A DNA stretch of 64,000 bases from Streptomyces niger (GCF_000718305.1 NZ_JOFQ01000010.1:1-64000); one strand, 5' to 3'; numbered from the stretch's first letter, positions 39,708 through 49,161 are shown. The notes: generated by a model not told the origin, from the sequence alone. Numbers and translations are program-made.

Positions 39708-40631
39708 TCACCGACCGGCCGCGCGGAGGAAGCGCTCCAGCCCGGCCAGGTCGTCGGTGTTGAGGTGGTCCACGTCCGCCGCGAGCAGTTCCCGCCACAC
39801 GGCCTCGCGTGCGGGGCCCGGTGCGTCGGGCGTGGCCCAGAAGCGCAGCCGCCGTCCCTCCCCGTGGGCGGCGGCCACGATCCGGCGCAGTTCGGCGCGC
39901 TCGGCCGCGGGCACGGTCCCGACGCCGACCCAGTCGAACCGCTCGGACCAGTTCGCGGAGACCAACGGGACGAACGACGCGGGCGCGGCGGTGCCCAGAT
40001 CGGTGAGCCGGCCGTCGTAGAAAGCGCGGCGTACCCGTTCCGCCGCCATCGGCCCGCGGGCCCCGCGGTCGCCCGAGACCACGGCGGTGACGGCGCGCGT
40101 ACGGACCCGGCCCGCCGCGCAGACGCTGAGGATCGGCGCGTACGGCCGGAGGCGGCGGGCCAGCTCCTGGTAGGTCGGCGCGCCCGCGGTCTTGAGGTCG
40201 ACGAGCAGTTGCAGGGACAGCCCATGGCCGCGGAAGACCGTGCCGCCGTTGGCCGCGACCAGCGGCCGCAGCGGATCGAGGTACAGCGCTTCCAGGGTGC
40301 GTCGCGGGTCCAGGTCCGCCTCCTCGTGGGCGACCAGCAGCCGGCCGTCCACGAGCCAGACGTCGGCCTCCACACTGCCGAAGCCGTGGTCCAGCGCGTC
40401 GAACAGCGGACGGTCGTGCGCGTAGTCGTTGTGGGCGTGCGCCCGGCGCAGCGGTGCCTGGCCACGCTCCGCCGTCCGGTGCGGACCCGTGCCACGGGCG
40501 GCGGCCGGCGGCACCGCCCCCGCCAGCAGAGCGGCGCATAGCGACGCCACGGCGCTTCTGCGCGTGAACGGGCCGGCGCCGGTGTACGAACGACTGCGCA
40601 GGGACGGATTTATCGGAACGGAGTGATTCAT
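39708..40631 (-). CDS. Secreted PLC-like phosphodiesterase (GDPD/PI-PLC superfamily)
   Basis: 307 residues with an N-terminal signal peptide (TRRSAVASLCAALLAGAVPPAAARG). The mature part is a TIM-barrel phosphodiesterase: HAHNDYAHDRPLFDALDHGFGSVEADVWLVDGRLLVAHE includes the paired catalytic His residues and metal-binding E/D of the superfamily. It ends with VDHLNTDDLAGLERFL. The substrate (glycerophosphodiester or inositol lipid) is open. GGAG lies upstream of 40631. It is divergent from the glycosidase gene at 40716, with 84 bases between the starts. Confidence 0.85.
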   Translation of the reverse strand: MNHSVPINPSLRSRSYTGAGPFTRRSAVASLCAALLAGAVPPAAARGTGPHRTAERGQAPLRRAHAHNDYAHDRPLFDALDHGFGSVEADVWLVDGRLLVAHEEADLDPRRTLEALYLDPLRPLVAANGGTVFRGHGLSLQLLVDLKTAGAPTYQELARRLRPYAPILSVCAAGRVRTRAVTAVVSGDRGARGPMAAERVRRAFYDGRLTDLGTAAPASFVPLVSANWSERFDWVGVGTVPAAERAELRRIVAAAHGEGRRLRFWATPDAPGPAREAVWRELLAADVDHLNTDDLAGLERFLRAAGR

Positions 40632-40715
40632 GACATCTCCGGGATTCCCGATGGCTTCGGTCGGTGGTGTACTTCGTTGGCCCAAAGGACAGTTGGCGTG
40701 ACAACTGGGGTGATC

Positions 40716-41960
40716 GTGAAGCAGCGTTTCGGTCGTGTTCGCGCGGTGATGACGGTTCTGGTGGCGGCCGGCTTGCTGGCCGGCGGAGGGGTGGCGGGCG
40801 GCGGGAGCGCCGCCGCCTCGGCGGACGTGCTCCGGACGGGCCGGGCGGCCCCGGCGGCGTCCGGGGTGACGTATCGGCAGTTCTCGATGGCGGTACCGCG
40901 CGGCGTCGCACGCGGCCATCTGCTGACGGTGGACCTGGCGAGACCGGGCGTCTCGGTCGGCCTGCTGTACGCGGGTGCGGTCGGGGCGCGGAAGGCGGTC
41001 TCCGCGATGGCCGGGGCGCAGGGCGCGGTGGCCGGGGTGAACGGTGACTTCTTCAACATAACGGAGACTCAGCATCCGGGCGTCGAGGCGACGGGCGCCT
41101 CCGTGGGGCCCGCGATCGACGCCGGGCGGCGGCTGAAGTCGGCGGTGCCGGACGGGCAGCGGTTCGGGCCGGCGCTGCCACCCGGCACGACGACCCGGGA
41201 CGTGCTCGCGGTGGGCGCCGACCGGCGGGCCCGGCTGGACCGGCTGTCCCTGTGGGGCTCGGTGGCCACGCCGGACGGGACGATTCCGCTGCGTGGGCTG
41301 AATCTCTACGCGCTGCCGGTCGAAGGCATCGGCGCGTACACGTCGCAGTGGGGCACCACGTCGCGGGTCCGCGCCACCTGCGGTACGGACACCGAGCGGG
41401 CGGCGCCGTGCAGTACGGACACCACGGAGGTCACGGTGCGTCGCGGCCGGGTCGAGAAGGTCGCGGACACGCCGGGGAGCGGCGGGGTGGTCGCGGGCAC
41501 GACCGTGCTGGTCGGCCGCGAGGAAGGGGCGCGGCAGCTGCGGAAGTTGTCGGTGGGCGAACGGGTACGGGTCACCGATCGGCTGGTGGGGCAACGGCCG
41601 GGGACGCCGCGGTTCGCGGTGGGCGGCTTCCCGATCGTGCGGGACGGTGCCCCGCTCCCCGGTCTCGACACCGTCGCGTCGGCGGTGCGGACCGCGGCGG
41701 GCATCGGAGCCGGCGGTCGTGTGCTGTACCTGCTCGCGCTGGACGGCACGAAGGGGAACGCCGGGCTGACGATCGGCGAACTCGCCGGGTTGCTGCAGCG
41801 GGTCGGGGCCCGGGACGCGATGAACCTGGACGGCGGCGGGTCCTCGACGCTGGTCCTACGTGAACCGGGAAGCGCAGCGGCGACCGTGCGCAATCATCCC
41901 TCGGGCGGCGCTGAGCGACCGGTACCGAACGGGATCGGGGTGTTCGCGCGGCAACCCTGA
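40716..41960 (+). CDS. Secreted phosphodiester glycosidase (NAGPA-like)
   Basis: 414 residues with an export signal (VLVAAGLLAGGGVAGGGSAAASA). The mature part matches the phosphodiester glycosidase (NAGPA, DUF2233) family: AVAGVNGDFFN near 110-120, RFAVGGFPIVRDG, and the hallmark GARDAMNLDGGGSSTLV near the C-terminus. The family removes N-acetylglucosamine 1-phosphodiester or related phosphodiester-linked sugars. The GTG start is uncertain: 40716 has GGGGTGA just upstream, while 40698 and 40710 are alternatives. Its neighbour is a secreted phosphodiesterase, suggesting related substrates. Confidence 0.85.
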   Translation: MKQRFGRVRAVMTVLVAAGLLAGGGVAGGGSAAASADVLRTGRAAPAASGVTYRQFSMAVPRGVARGHLLTVDLARPGVSVGLLYAGAVGARKAVSAMAGAQGAVAGVNGDFFNITETQHPGVEATGASVGPAIDAGRRLKSAVPDGQRFGPALPPGTTTRDVLAVGADRRARLDRLSLWGSVATPDGTIPLRGLNLYALPVEGIGAYTSQWGTTSRVRATCGTDTERAAPCSTDTTEVTVRRGRVEKVADTPGSGGVVAGTTVLVGREEGARQLRKLSVGERVRVTDRLVGQRPGTPRFAVGGFPIVRDGAPLPGLDTVASAVRTAAGIGAGGRVLYLLALDGTKGNAGLTIGELAGLLQRVGARDAMNLDGGGSSTLVLREPGSAAATVRNHPSGGAERPVPNGIGVFARQP

Positions 41961-42008
41961 CCGTGCCCGGCCCGCACCCGTGAGCGGCGGCCCTGAGGAG
42001 TGCTCCCC

Positions 42009-42203
42009 TCAGGGCCGTACGCTGCTGACCAGGTCGGCGGCGCCGGACAGACCGTTGCTGATGTCCGGGGCGAGGCTGCTGCCGGCCAGGAAGAAACCGA
42101 GCAGCATGCACACGATGGCGTGCGGCACCTTCAGCTGGCCGCTGCGCAGGAAGACAACGGCGAGCACGACGAGCAGCAGGACGACTGAGATCGAAATGGC
42201 CAT
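42009..42203 (-). CDS. Small two-helix membrane protein
   Basis: 64 residues with two membrane segments: ISVVLLLVVLAVVFL (about 4-18) and AIVCMLLGFFLAG (about 29-41), then a short polar tail. Such small proteins are widespread in Streptomyces with no known role. GGGAGG lies upstream of 42203. The 189 bases between this gene and the ABC operon show nothing recognisable. Confidence 0.7.
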   Translation of the reverse strand: MAISISVVLLLVVLAVVFLRSGQLKVPHAIVCMLLGFFLAGSSLAPDISNGLSGAADLVSSVRP

Positions 42204-42392
42204 GGCGAACCTCCCTCGGTGGCCCGAACGGGCCATCTCACCGCCGCCAGTTTGGCGTATTTCGCGCCCTTCACCCCGCCGTCGGACGTCCGCCGAACGG
42301 GTGATCACTGCGGGTCACCGGACGGCCGCGGGGCCCGCCGGGGCTCCGGAGGCGCTCCCGGCCGGGGGCGTGCGGGTGAGGTCAGGCACCGC

Positions 42393-43058
42393 TCAGGAGG
42401 CGTCGCGCGTCAGCAACTCCCAGCGGACCGTGCGGTTGCACCACCGTTCCAGCAGCACCCGGTCGTGGCCCACGGCCAGCAGGCCCGCGCCGGTCATGCT
42501 CCGGTACTCCTCCACCACCGCGACCAGCGCGGCCGTGGTGGAGGCGTCCAGCATCGCGGTCATCTCGTCGCAGATCAGCCAGCGTGGCCGGAGGATCAGG
42601 GCCCGGGCTAGACAGGCGCGTTGCAGCTGGCCGTCGCTGACCTCGTGCGGGCGGCGGCCGAGGAGTTCGGGGCTCAGACCCACCCGCGGCACCAGTTCGG
42701 CGAGCCGCTCGGCCGCCGCACCGCGCGGGCCGGCCGCGCGCAGCGGCTCGGCGATCAGGTCCGCGAGGCGCAGCCGGGGGTCGGCGGCGAGCCGGGGCTG
42801 CTGGAAGACGACGCCGAAGGCGGTGCGGAGTGTGCGCGGTGCGCGGTGCCGCCAGCCGGGCGCGGCCTGTCCGTCCACGACGACGCTGCCCCGTTCGGGC
42901 CGGTGCAGCAGGGCCGCGACCCTGGCGAGCGTGGACTTGCCGCAGCCGCTGGGACCGAGCAGCCCGACCGCCTCGCCGGGGGCCACGGCCAGGGAGACGT
43001 CGCGGACGACGGGCCTGCCGCGCTCGTAGCCGGCGGTGATGTCCGTCAGTTCAAGCAT
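42393..43058 (-). CDS. nikE: Nickel/peptide ABC transporter ATPase (second ATPase)
   Basis: 221-residue ATPase, the last gene of the five-gene importer. Walker A GPSGCGKST (about 35-43), a signature-like VSDGQLQR, Walker B WLICDEM and an H-loop-like GHDR are seen. It is shorter than OppF-type ATPases because it lacks the C-terminal oligopeptide-binding-protein domain. Its start overlaps the frameshifted ATPase gene upstream by 8 bases. The nik name rests on gene order and the Nur-like box, not on a tested substrate. Confidence 0.8.
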   Translation of the reverse strand: MLELTDITAGYERGRPVVRDVSLAVAPGEAVGLLGPSGCGKSTLARVAALLHRPERGSVVVDGQAAPGWRHRAPRTLRTAFGVVFQQPRLAADPRLRLADLIAEPLRAAGPRGAAAERLAELVPRVGLSPELLGRRPHEVSDGQLQRACLARALILRPRWLICDEMTAMLDASTTAALVAVVEEYRSMTGAGLLAVGHDRVLLERWCNRTVRWELLTRDAS

Positions 43059-44059
43059 CGGCGGGCTCCTGTGCGCGGGCCTGCGCGTCCGTCGGTACGT
43101 AGTGGCAGGACACGCCGTCGATCGGCTCGGGGACGGCCTCGCAGGCGGCTGTGGCGTGCGGGCAGCGGGCGGCGAACGCGCAGCCGTCCGGGAGCGCGCC
43201 CAGCTCGGGCGGCTGCCCGGGGATGGGGGTGAAGGCGCGTTCGGGGAGCGCGTCGAGCAGACCGCGCGCGTACGGGTGCCGGGGGCCCGGGGCGCCGAAG
43301 AAGTCGGCGGCCGCGCCGAGTTCGACGATTCGCCCGGCGTACATCACGGCGACCCGGTCGGCGATCCGCTCCGCCGCCGCGAGGTCGTGCGTGATCATCA
43401 GCAACGCGCGCCCGTCCGCCGCGTGCCGGCGCAACTCGTCCACCGTACGGTCGACCAGGTCGCGGTCCAACCCGGTGGTCGGCTCGTCGGCGATCAGCAG
43501 CGGGGCCTCGCCGACCAGCGCGAGCGCCGTGGCCGCGCGCTGCGCGAGCCCCCCCGGAGAGCTGGTGCGGATACCGGTCCAGGTGGTCGACGGGGAAGGC
43601 CGCGCGCTCGGCTGCCCCCTCTGCGGCCGAGCGCAGTTCATGGCAGGAGACGTCCGTCAGCTCGCGGACGGTCTCCTCCAGTTGGGCCCGTACGGTGCGT
43701 ACGGGCGTGAGGTGCGCGGCCGGGCTCTGCGGCACCAGGCCGGCCCGCCGGCCGCGCACGCTGCGGGCGAGTTCACGCTCGGAGGCGGTGAGCAGGTCGA
43801 TGGCGGGCTGCGCGGCGGTGCCGGCGAGCCGCGCCGAGCCGGCCGTCCGCGCGTTGCCCGGGAGCAGGCCGAGCAGCGCGGAGGCCAGTACGGACTTGCC
43901 GCAGCCGCTCTCGCCGACCAGGGCCAGGCACTCGCCGGGCGCGAGGTCGAAGGAGGCGTCGGTGACGGCGGCGACGTGCCGGCCGCCGCGCATACGGAAG
44001 CGTACGGAGAGCCCGCGTACGGACAGCACGGCCCCGGGTGGTGCGTCTGCGGTGGTCAC
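43051..44059 (-). pseudogene. nikD: Nickel/peptide ABC transporter ATPase with frameshift at the LSGG signature
   Basis: From the GTG at 44059 the frame encodes ALVGESGCGKS (Walker A), LVPQSPAAHLTP (Q-loop) and continues to DRYPHQLSGG. There the coding strand has a run of seven G (43549-43555). Removing one G restores LSGGLAQRAATALALVGEAPLLIADEPTTGLD (signature and Walker B), MITHDLA and a C-terminal CAFAARCPHA oligopeptide domain, ending at 43051. As written, the intact frame after the run is open but encodes unrelated sequence. This is either a real inactivating or slippage-corrected frameshift or a homopolymer sequencing error. It overlaps the permease stop codon (GTGA). Confidence 0.8.
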
Positions 44060-44931
44060 AGCATCAGCTCCGATCGGCGACGCGGGTCGAGCCGTTCCCG
44101 CCAGGCGCCCGCGAGGCCGGCGACGGCGAGGGTGGGCACGATGATGAACAGGCCGGGGAAGAGCGTGGGCCACCAGCCGCCCGCCAGCAGGGAGCTGCGC
44201 GCCGAGTTGACCATGATGCCGAGGCTCGCCTCGTGGGCGGGCAGGCCGAGGCCCAGGAAGGACAGCGCGGACTCGTGCCAGATGGCGTGCGGCACCATCA
44301 GGACGGCGGCCAGCCCGGCGCGTGGCAGTACGCCGGGGAGGAGGTGGCGTACGGCCACCCGCCACCGCGAGGCGCCTCCGGAGACCGCGGCGTCCACGAA
44401 CGGCCGGCCGCGCAGCGAGAGCACCTCGGCCCGCACGATGCGCGCGGTGGACAGCCAGTGGGTGAGCCCCACCGAGATGATCACCGGCCAGACGCCGGGC
44501 CGGAACATCGCCACGATGAAGATGCCCAGCAGCAGGTGCGGTACGGACGAGAAGAGGTCGACGATGCGCATCACGGCCCGGTCCGCCCAGCCGCCGAGCG
44601 CACCCGCCAGCGCGCCGACCGCGGTGCCGAGGACCGTGGCGGTGAGCGCGGCGACCACACCGACCAGGAGGGAGACGCGCAGCCCGTAGACGCAGCGCAG
44701 CAGCAGGTCCCGGCCGACCTCGTCGGCACCGAAGGGGTGCGCGGGCGACGGCGGTTGCAGCTTGGCGGCCAGATCGACGGCCTGCGCGTCCATCGGGACG
44801 AGCGAGGGGACGAGCAGCACGGCGAGCAGGACGGCGGCCATGATGGCGGCCGAGGCGACGAGCCTCAGGGGGCGGTTGCCGCGGTCCCGTGCGGTACCGC
44901 GGCGCGCAGGGTGCCAGGTGAGCTCAGCCAT
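44056..44931 (-). CDS. nikC: Nickel/peptide ABC transporter permease (DppC/NikC type)
   Basis: 291-residue permease with a first membrane segment (ASAAIMAAVLLAVLLV, about 27-42), the HPFGADEVGRDLL signature near 65-77, and a permease core with the ATPase-docking loop VSGGASRWRVAVRHLLPGVLPR near 183-204. Its start overlaps the preceding permease by 8 bases, and its stop overlaps the next start, so the operon is tightly coupled. Confidence 0.88.
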   Translation of the reverse strand: MAELTWHPARRGTARDRGNRPLRLVASAAIMAAVLLAVLLVPSLVPMDAQAVDLAAKLQPPSPAHPFGADEVGRDLLLRCVYGLRVSLLVGVVAALTATVLGTAVGALAGALGGWADRAVMRIVDLFSSVPHLLLGIFIVAMFRPGVWPVIISVGLTHWLSTARIVRAEVLSLRGRPFVDAAVSGGASRWRVAVRHLLPGVLPRAGLAAVLMVPHAIWHESALSFLGLGLPAHEASLGIMVNSARSSLLAGGWWPTLFPGLFIIVPTLAVAGLAGAWRERLDPRRRSELML

Positions 44932-45889
44932 CGAACGCCACCCTCGGGTCGGCGAGTCCGTACAGCAGGTCCGACAGCAGGTTCCCGATCAGCACCGCGG
45001 CCGTCGCCAGCACGGTCAAAGCGGCCAGCAGCGGGAAGTCGACACCGGTGGCCGCCTGGACGGTGGCCGCGGCGATGCCCGGCCAGCTGAAGACGGTCTC
45101 GACCAGCAGCGCCCCGGTGATCAGTTCGGGTACCCGGGAGCCGATCAGGGTGAGCACCGGCAGCAGGCCGCTGCGCAGTGCGTGCTGGAGCAGGACGGTG
45201 CGCTCGCGCAGGCCTCTGGAGCGCGCGCCGCGCACCGCATCCTCGGCCAGCGCGTCGCCGACCCCTTGGCGCACGTACAGCACGAACCACGGGAGCTGCG
45301 AGACGGCCAGCACGAGGGCGGGCAGGACCACGTGGCCGGCGATCTGGCCGGCGGTGGCGGTAGGGCTGCCGGTGTCGGTGAGGCCGCCGGCCGGCAGCAC
45401 GCCGAGTTTCAGCGCGCACAGCCAGATGGCGAGCAGGCCGAGCCAGAAGGGCGGCGCGGCCTCCAGTGCGTACGCGGCGCCGGTCACCATGCGGTCGAAC
45501 ATGCCGCCGCGCCATCGTGCGGCGAGCACACCCAGTACGGTGCCGAGCAGGACGGCGACCACGAAGGCCAGCGTGCACAACAGGACGGACCAGCCGAGGC
45601 GTTCACCGATGACCTGGGAGACCGGGGCGCGCAGCGAGGCGGAGTCGCCGAGGTCGCCGGTGAGGGCGCCGGTCAGCCAGTCCCACCAGCGGGTGAGGAG
45701 CGGCTGGTCGACGCCGAGGTTGTGGCGGATCTGGTCGAGGTTCTCCTGGGACGCGGTCAGGCCCGCGGCCCCTGCGTACGCCTTGACCGGGTCGAACGGC
45801 GAGGCCGCCGCGATCGCGAACACCCCGAAGGTGACGGCGAGGAGGACCGGGACGGCGAGCAGCGCCCGCCGGCCGGTCATCCGCGCCAT
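44924..45889 (-). CDS. nikB: Nickel/peptide ABC transporter permease (DppB/NikB type)
   Basis: 321-residue permease: ALLAVPVLLAVTFGVFAIAAASPFDPV at the N-terminus, NLGVDQPLLTRWWDWLTGALTGDLG near 53-77, and the docking loop EDAVRGARSRGLRERTVLLQHALRSGLLPVLT near 215-245. I take the ATG at 45889 with a nearby GGGGG; an upstream GTG at 45922 overlapping the binding-protein stop codon and an ATG at 45880 are alternatives. Confidence 0.86.
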   Translation of the reverse strand: MARMTGRRALLAVPVLLAVTFGVFAIAAASPFDPVKAYAGAAGLTASQENLDQIRHNLGVDQPLLTRWWDWLTGALTGDLGDSASLRAPVSQVIGERLGWSVLLCTLAFVVAVLLGTVLGVLAARWRGGMFDRMVTGAAYALEAAPPFWLGLLAIWLCALKLGVLPAGGLTDTGSPTATAGQIAGHVVLPALVLAVSQLPWFVLYVRQGVGDALAEDAVRGARSRGLRERTVLLQHALRSGLLPVLTLIGSRVPELITGALLVETVFSWPGIAAATVQAATGVDFPLLAALTVLATAAVLIGNLLSDLLYGLADPRVAFDG

Positions 45890-45918
45890 CGGCCCCCAGG
45901 GCAGGGACGTCAGCGCTC

Positions 45919-47529
45919 TCACTTCGTCGGCTGCCAGTCCTCGACGTTCCACCAAGGGCCGGAGGCCAGGCCGTGGTCGTGCGGCTCGATCTGGGTGGAC
46001 AGGCCCTGCTCGCCCGGGACCCGCCACTTGTCGGCGACGACGTAGAGGTGGTCGATGTGGGTGAGGAAGATGTACGCCGGGTCCTTCCGCAGCTCCCGCT
46101 GGATCGTGTCGTAGCCGGCCTTGCGGCGGTCGTGGTCGTCGGTGCGGCGGGCATCGACGAGCGCCTTGTCGACCGTGTCGTTCTCGTACCGGGACATGTT
46201 GTTGAAGCCGTCGCCCGCGAGCGAGGAGTGCAGCAGCAGGTACTGGTCGAAGTCGGGGTCGGCGGGGCTGCCGCCGCCCGCGAGCACCGCGTCGTGCTTC
46301 ATACGGGGCTGGATGACCTCCCAGGTGCCGGACTCGACCTTGGCCTCGATGCCGGCCTTCTTGGCGTCGGAGGCGAAGGCGAGGGCGTGCTCCTGGCGGA
46401 GTTTGTCGCCGGAGAGGTACCAGAGGGTGAAGGAGGCGCGCTGCTTCCCCTTCTCGCGGATGCCGTCCGGGCCCTTCCGCCAGCCCGCGTCGTCGAGGAT
46501 GCGCTCCGCCTGCTTCAGGTCGTGGGCGCGCTCGGTGCCCTCGGTGAACCAGGGGCTGTCGGTGGGCACGGGCCCGTAGGCGGGCTTGCCCGCGCCGTTG
46601 AGGATGCCCTCGACCATGGCGTCGCGGTCCACGGCGAGGTCCAGGGCGCGCCGGACGGCCTTCGCGCCGGTGACCGGGTTCGCGCTGGGCAGCGTGACGT
46701 TGCGGTAGTCGAAGGTCTTCGCCGTGTACGTCTTCGTGCCCTGCGCGGACTTGAAGGTGGCGGCGAGGTTGGGCGGCAGGATGGCGCCGTCGAGGTCGCC
46801 GGAGCGCAGCCGGGTGGCGCGCACGTCGTCGTCCTTGATGATCGCCATGGTGAACTTCTTCACCGCCGGCGCGCCGCCCCAGTAGTGCGGGTTGGCCTTG
46901 AAGGAGAGCTTCTCGCCCTTGGACCAGCGGGTGAGGACGTACGGGCCGGTGCCGACCGGGTGGGTGGTGAAAGGCCCGTTGTTCACGTCCTGCTTGCCGG
47001 CTATGTGCTTCGGGGCGATGGGCAGGACGGTGCGCTCGGCGAACGGCGCGTAGGGGTACTTGAGATGGAAGACCACGGTGTGGTCGTCCTTCTTCGTCAC
47101 GCTCCTGACCGCGTCGAGCTCGGTCCTGGAGGCGTTGTTGGTCTTCGCGTCGAGGATGGTCCGGTAGGTGAAGACCACGTCGTCGGCGGTGAAGGGCTTG
47201 CCGTCGCTGAACTCCACACCCTTGCGCAGGGGGTAGGTGTAGGTCCGGCCGTCGTCGGTGACCTCGGGGAGCTTCGCGGCGAGCGCCGGCTTCAGCTTCA
47301 TGTCCGCATCGTGGGTCAGCAGCCCGTCGAAGATCTTGGAGTTGCCGTCCTTGCCGTAGCCCAGCAGCGGGCTGAGGCTGTCCGGTTCGTAGGCGATGCC
47401 GACCACGGCCGCGTCCTTCGCGTCCGCTGCGCTCTTGCCGTCGGACGGCGTGGAGCAGGCGGCGGCACCGAGGGCCAGCGTCGTCGCCAGGGCCGCTGCC
47501 GAGACTCCTTGTACGGACCGCGCTGACAT
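45919..47529 (-). CDS. nikA: Nickel/peptide ABC transporter, substrate-binding lipoprotein
   Basis: 536 residues, family 5 binding protein (OppA/NikA/DppA). Signal peptide with lipobox LGAAAC (Cys near 25). The mature part shows EPDSLSPLLGYGKDGNSKIFDGLL, the family signature region TYTYPLRKGVEFSDGKPFTADDV (about 97-119) and HPVGTGPYVLTRW near 190. It binds nickel chelates or peptides outside the membrane. The start at 47529 has AGGAGAG upstream. It heads the nikABCDE-like operon, and a Nur-type box lies 49-65 bases upstream of its start. Confidence 0.88.
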   Translation of the reverse strand: MSARSVQGVSAAALATTLALGAAACSTPSDGKSAADAKDAAVVGIAYEPDSLSPLLGYGKDGNSKIFDGLLTHDADMKLKPALAAKLPEVTDDGRTYTYPLRKGVEFSDGKPFTADDVVFTYRTILDAKTNNASRTELDAVRSVTKKDDHTVVFHLKYPYAPFAERTVLPIAPKHIAGKQDVNNGPFTTHPVGTGPYVLTRWSKGEKLSFKANPHYWGGAPAVKKFTMAIIKDDDVRATRLRSGDLDGAILPPNLAATFKSAQGTKTYTAKTFDYRNVTLPSANPVTGAKAVRRALDLAVDRDAMVEGILNGAGKPAYGPVPTDSPWFTEGTERAHDLKQAERILDDAGWRKGPDGIREKGKQRASFTLWYLSGDKLRQEHALAFASDAKKAGIEAKVESGTWEVIQPRMKHDAVLAGGGSPADPDFDQYLLLHSSLAGDGFNNMSRYENDTVDKALVDARRTDDHDRRKAGYDTIQRELRKDPAYIFLTHIDHLYVVADKWRVPGEQGLSTQIEPHDHGLASGPWWNVEDWQPTK

Positions 47530-47577
47530 GCACCACTCTCCTCTTGCCTCATGCTGTCTCATGCCGACGCAAAGCTT

Positions 47578-47594
47578 TTGCGAACGAATTGCAA
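47578..47594. promoter_or_regulatory. Nur-box-like operator upstream of nikA
   Basis: TTGCGA-N5-TTGCAA, 11 of 12 fixed positions of the remembered Streptomyces Nur consensus tTGCaa-N5-ttGCAA (nickel-responsive Fur-family repressor). It lies 49-65 bases before the nikA start, in the only A+T-rich patch nearby. An overlapping palindrome GCAAA-GCT-TTTGC (47569-47581) extends the array. Confidence 0.6.
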
Positions 47595-47655
47595 TTAAAC
47601 AACATGTAAGAGAGTGCTGTTAGTCGCGGTCCTTACCGAGCGCCCGGCGGTGCGG

Positions 47656-49089
47656 TCAGTCGCCGAACCCGCCGCCGAAACCCCCGCCGTCCCCGAAGCC
47701 GCCACCGAAGTCGCCGCTGTCGAAGTCGCCGCCGGAGTAGTCGCTGCCGCCGAACTGGTCCCCGTGGCCAACACCGTCGCCCCACCCGTAGGCGGCGGGG
47801 CCCGTCATCGAAGAGCCGAGCAGCGTTCCGAGGAAGAGGCCGGGCAGCAGCCCGCCGCCGAGCGCGCCGTAGTAACCGCCGGCCCAGGGTGCGTAGACGG
47901 GGCCCGCGTCCCAGTACGGGCGGTCCTCGCCGTACGGGGTGCGCACCGTACGGGCCATCGGTTCCTGGCCGTCCGCCAGCCGCGCCTGATCGGCCGCGCA
48001 CACGGGGACGGTGCGCTCCGTACCGCCGACCGGCGCCCACCGCACGTCGGCGACGGAGGGGCCGTGCCGCGGGTCGAAGAAGCACGGCGGGCGGCGCTCC
48101 GGGAGCGGCCGGTCCTCGCGCCTGGCCGCCAGCGTGGCCAGCGCGAACCGGCCGTCCTCCAACACCTCGGTGACCGCCCGCACGTCCTCGGGACGGCGCG
48201 CCCGCACCATGGCCTGCTTGGCGTTCTCGTACGCGTCCAGGGCGTGCGCGTAGTCCGCGCGCATGGCGTCGTCGGCGCCCGGCTCGCCGGGCCGGAAGTC
48301 CAACCGGTCCAGCTCCTCGCCGTACGCGGTGATGTCCTCGTCGACCACCACCCGCAGCGAGTCCAGCGCGGCCTGCTCCTCGGCCTCCCGGCGCCGCTTG
48401 GCCCGCCGGTGGACGGTGTAGGCGCCGCCGGCCCCGAGGACGACCAGCGCCCCGAGTCCGACCAGGGCGCCGCTGCTGATTCCGGCCCCGCCCGGGCCCT
48501 GCCAGGACTCCGGCCTGCCCTTCCCGACCTGCTTCGTGGCCTGCGCGGTGAAGTCCTTCAGCTGGGCGGTCGCGTCTCCCGGGTGCGCCCGCTGGGCGGC
48601 CCCCACGAGGTGGCGTACCGACTCGCGGGAGAGCACGTCGCCGTCCGCCCGGGCATCGAAGCGGTCGCCGAGCTGCACCGCGTAGACGCCCTTGATGCCG
48701 ACGCGGGTGCGCAGGTCTTCGAAGAGCGTCGCGGGCGGGTACTCGGAGGTCGCGGGCAGCACGGCCACGAAGACCGGCTTGCCGGCCCCTTCGATGTCCT
48801 TCGCCAGCGCGTCCGCCTGCCCCGCCGGCAGCTGGTCAGCGGCCCGCGGGTCGACGTACACCGGCCCCTTGGAGAGCGCGTCGGCCGCCGCCTGCAATCC
48901 GCCCCCGTCCCGCGCCACGGAGCCGGCGGCGGCCGGCGGGGCCTCGTAGGCGCCGGGCGGATGCCCGGCCGCGGCGTGGGCGGCCGGGACGGCGACGGCA
49001 CCGGCCGGCGCCGCGAGCAGCAGCGCCGCGGACGCGGCCGTCAGGGCCGGGGCCGTCCGGTGCCGGGGTCGTCCGGGTGCGACCTTCAT
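47656..49089 (-). CDS. TPM-like membrane protein with Gly-rich tail
   Basis: 477 residues. An N-terminal signal peptide (ALTAASAALLLAAPAGAVAVPAAHA) leads to an extracytoplasmic domain (about 70-190) that resembles TPM-type domains. One membrane segment follows (SSGALVGLGALVVLGAGGAYTV, about 205-226), then a charged coiled-coil-like cytoplasmic region (RRAKRRREAEEQAALDSL) and a Gly/Ser/Asp tail with FGGGFGD repeats. The TPM assignment is tentative. The start at 49089 has no strong ribosome site. The function is unknown. Confidence 0.65.
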   Translation of the reverse strand: MKVAPGRPRHRTAPALTAASAALLLAAPAGAVAVPAAHAAAGHPPGAYEAPPAAAGSVARDGGGLQAAADALSKGPVYVDPRAADQLPAGQADALAKDIEGAGKPVFVAVLPATSEYPPATLFEDLRTRVGIKGVYAVQLGDRFDARADGDVLSRESVRHLVGAAQRAHPGDATAQLKDFTAQATKQVGKGRPESWQGPGGAGISSGALVGLGALVVLGAGGAYTVHRRAKRRREAEEQAALDSLRVVVDEDITAYGEELDRLDFRPGEPGADDAMRADYAHALDAYENAKQAMVRARRPEDVRAVTEVLEDGRFALATLAARREDRPLPERRPPCFFDPRHGPSVADVRWAPVGGTERTVPVCAADQARLADGQEPMARTVRTPYGEDRPYWDAGPVYAPWAGGYYGALGGGLLPGLFLGTLLGSSMTGPAAYGWGDGVGHGDQFGGSDYSGGDFDSGDFGGGFGDGGGFGGGFGD

Positions 49090-49161
49090 GCCTACGACGC
49101 TACTGCGAACTTCGCTTTCCCGACATGCGGCGCGAGTCGCCCGGGGCACCCGTTGCCGGGG

